Shown here in pieces: positions 7,440-8,332 of a stretch of 8,332 nucleotides of DNA. Position numbers and translations under genes: made by a program. The DNA is from Verrucomicrobiota bacterium (GTDB lineage Bacteria; Verrucomicrobiota; Verrucomicrobiia; Chthoniobacterales; Terrimicrobiaceae). Location: assembly GCA_026398285.1 (NCBI GenBank), contig JAPLTI010000156.1, forward strand, positions 1 through 8,332, given 5' to 3'. A model generated the notes under the pieces. That model worked only from the letters and a program-made list of their open reading frames with translations, was not told where the DNA came from and did not search any database. How positions within the stretch are numbered: position 1 is the stretch's first letter; each line of letters opens with the position of its first letter.

Positions 7440-7495
7440 ACTCTCTCAACCCATGCTCCCCGGGGAGCACCCAAACTACCAACCACCCATGTTAG
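7436..7495 (+). other. Possible 19-codon coupling ORF between mrdA and the RNase gene
   Basis: An ATG at 7436 overlaps the mrdA stop as ATGA, exactly like the mreC/mreD and mreD/mrdA junctions. It opens a 19-codon frame ending at TAG 7493-7495, inside the start region of the RNase E/G gene (ATG 7489). Ribosomes could thus be carried from mrdA to the RNase start. The peptide has no recognisable feature, and a frame this short is easily open by chance. Confidence 0.2.
7454..7469 (+). other. Perfect 16-bp palindrome in the RNase E/G leader
   Basis: TGCTCCCC (7454-7461) is followed directly by its reverse complement GGGGAGCA (7462-7469). In RNA it would fold as a 6-bp GC-rich stem with a CCGG loop. 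Behind it lies a G-free, A/C-rich tract (about 7469-7488) up to the ATG at 7489. It might be a processing or autoregulatory leader hairpin, or a DNA operator. There is no T tract, so it is not a terminator. Confidence 0.45.
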
Positions 7496-8332
7496 AAACC
7501 GTGAAAAGACTTTTAGGAATCGGAAAAAAAGCCACCGGCATCAAGCTGGTCATCAGCTGTGAAAAGCTCGAGAAACGCGTCGCGCTTCTCGAGAACAACC
7601 GGCTCGAGGAATACACCATCGAACGCGAAACCGACCGCAACATCGTCGGCAGCATTTTCAAAGGCAAAGTCCGCAACATCGAGCCCGGCATCAAAGCCAT
7701 GTTCGTTGACATCGGATTTGAGAAAAATGCCTTCCTCCAATTCTGGGACGCCATCCCAGCCGCCCTCGACAGCGGCATCGAGACCATCAATCGCGGCAAC
7801 GGCAACGCCAAGAAGAAGGCCCCGCGCATCACCCATAAGGATGTGCCAAACATCTACCCTGTGGGCTCGGATGTCCTCGTGCAGGTGAAAAAAGGCCCCA
7901 TCAGCAACAAGGGTCCCCGCATCACGACGGATATCAGCATGCCCGGCCGCTATCTGGTTCTCATGCCCTTCAACGACCAGTTCGGCATCTCGCGCAAGAT
8001 CGAGGATCCCAAGGAGCGCGAGCGCCTGCGCAAGATTCTGCGCGAACTCGAAGTGCCTGAAGGTATGGGAGTCATCATGCGCACCGTCGGCGCCGGCCAG
8101 CGTGCCCGCTACTTCGTGCGCGATCTCAGCATCCTCCTCGAGCAATGGGAGCAGGTCCAAAAAGGTCTCCAGGAAAAGCCCGCCCCGGCGTGCCTCTTCG
8201 AGGAGCCCGACCTCATTGAACGCTCAGTGCGCGACTTCCTCACCGACGAGGTGGACGCCGTCATCATCGACGACGCCAAGTCCGCCGAGCGCATGCAGGA
8301 GCTTGTCGGTCAGATCTCCAAACGAGCCAAGA
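7489..8332 (+). CDS. rng: Ribonuclease E/G family endoribonuclease, N-terminal part (runs off right edge)
   Basis: The visible 281 codons belong to the RNase E/G family, which makes single-strand cuts in mRNA and rRNA precursors in the cytoplasm. An N-terminal segment (about 18-48) leads to the S1 RNA-binding domain. GSIFKGKVRNIEPGIKAMFVDIG (54-76) and AFLQF (81-85) are its best landmarks. A Gly/Lys-rich insert follows at about 90-120. GPRITTDISMPGRYLVLMP (142-160), GISRKIEDPKERERLR (166-181) and VPEGMGVIMRTVGAG (189-203) match the 5'-sensor and RNase H-like core. The DNase I-like catalytic domain, with the metal-binding aspartates and the zinc link, lies beyond the window. RNase G and RNase E cannot be told apart without the C-terminus, so the symbol is provisional. 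The ATG at 7489 is preferred; an in-frame ATG at 7453 would add 12 unlikely residues from the palindrome region. The gene is 49 bases after mrdA, so co-transcription with the elongasome genes is likely. Confidence 0.9.
   Translation, partial: MLETVKRLLGIGKKATGIKLVISCEKLEKRVALLENNRLEEYTIERETDRNIVGSIFKGKVRNIEPGIKAMFVDIGFEKNAFLQFWDAIPAALDSGIETINRGNGNAKKKAPRITHKDVPNIYPVGSDVLVQVKKGPISNKGPRITTDISMPGRYLVLMPFNDQFGISRKIEDPKERERLRKILRELEVPEGMGVIMRTVGAGQRARYFVRDLSILLEQWEQVQKGLQEKPAPACLFEEPDLIERSVRDFLTDEVDAVIIDDAKSAERMQELVGQISKRAK

Overview
This window looks like chromosomal housekeeping DNA from a Gram-negative bacterium, GC-rich by eye. A Verrucomicrobiota or related PVC-group origin is my best guess. 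It rests on the style of the proteins (the ROK kinase family, a Lys/Pro-rich tail on PBP2, an RNase E/G with an insert in its S1 region) and on the absence of Shine-Dalgarno sequences at essentially every start. This is inference; no marker gene is present to prove it.

Layout. Positions 1-382 (minus strand) hold the N-terminal 127 codons of pyruvate, phosphate dikinase, which runs off the left edge. A divergent intergenic region of 138 bases (383-520) carries a good minus-strand promoter and several short repeats. On the plus strand follow a ROK-family sugar kinase (521-1558), then leuB (1618-2721, 3-isopropylmalate dehydrogenase) with its own apparent promoter. After a 135-base gap comes the cell-elongation cluster: mreB (2857-3894), mreC (3935-4744), mreD (4741-5295) and the elongation-specific transpeptidase PBP2 (mrdA, 5292-7439). 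The right edge is the start of a ribonuclease E/G family gene (7489 to the end, partial).

How the genes work together. MreB filaments in the cytoplasm, MreC and MreD in the membrane and periplasm, and PBP2 form the core of the elongasome that builds the side wall. mreC/mreD and mreD/mrdA overlap by ATGA and are probably translationally coupled. No rodA follows mrdA, so the partner glycosyltransferase must be encoded elsewhere. RNase E/G downstream of an mre cluster recalls the E. coli order mreBCD-yhdE-rng. The left genes are metabolic: the PEP/pyruvate node, sugar phosphorylation and leucine synthesis.

The most striking observation is in PBP2. The catalytic SxxK motif reads S-T-Y-N, and about 45 residues that normally separate SxxK from the SxN motif are absent, while the frame and the rest of the protein are intact. 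Either this PBP2 has lost its transpeptidase activity by an in-frame deletion, or the sequence has a local assembly deletion. I found no mobile element, CRISPR array, tRNA, rRNA or defence-type system, and no stretch over 300 bases lacks a gene.
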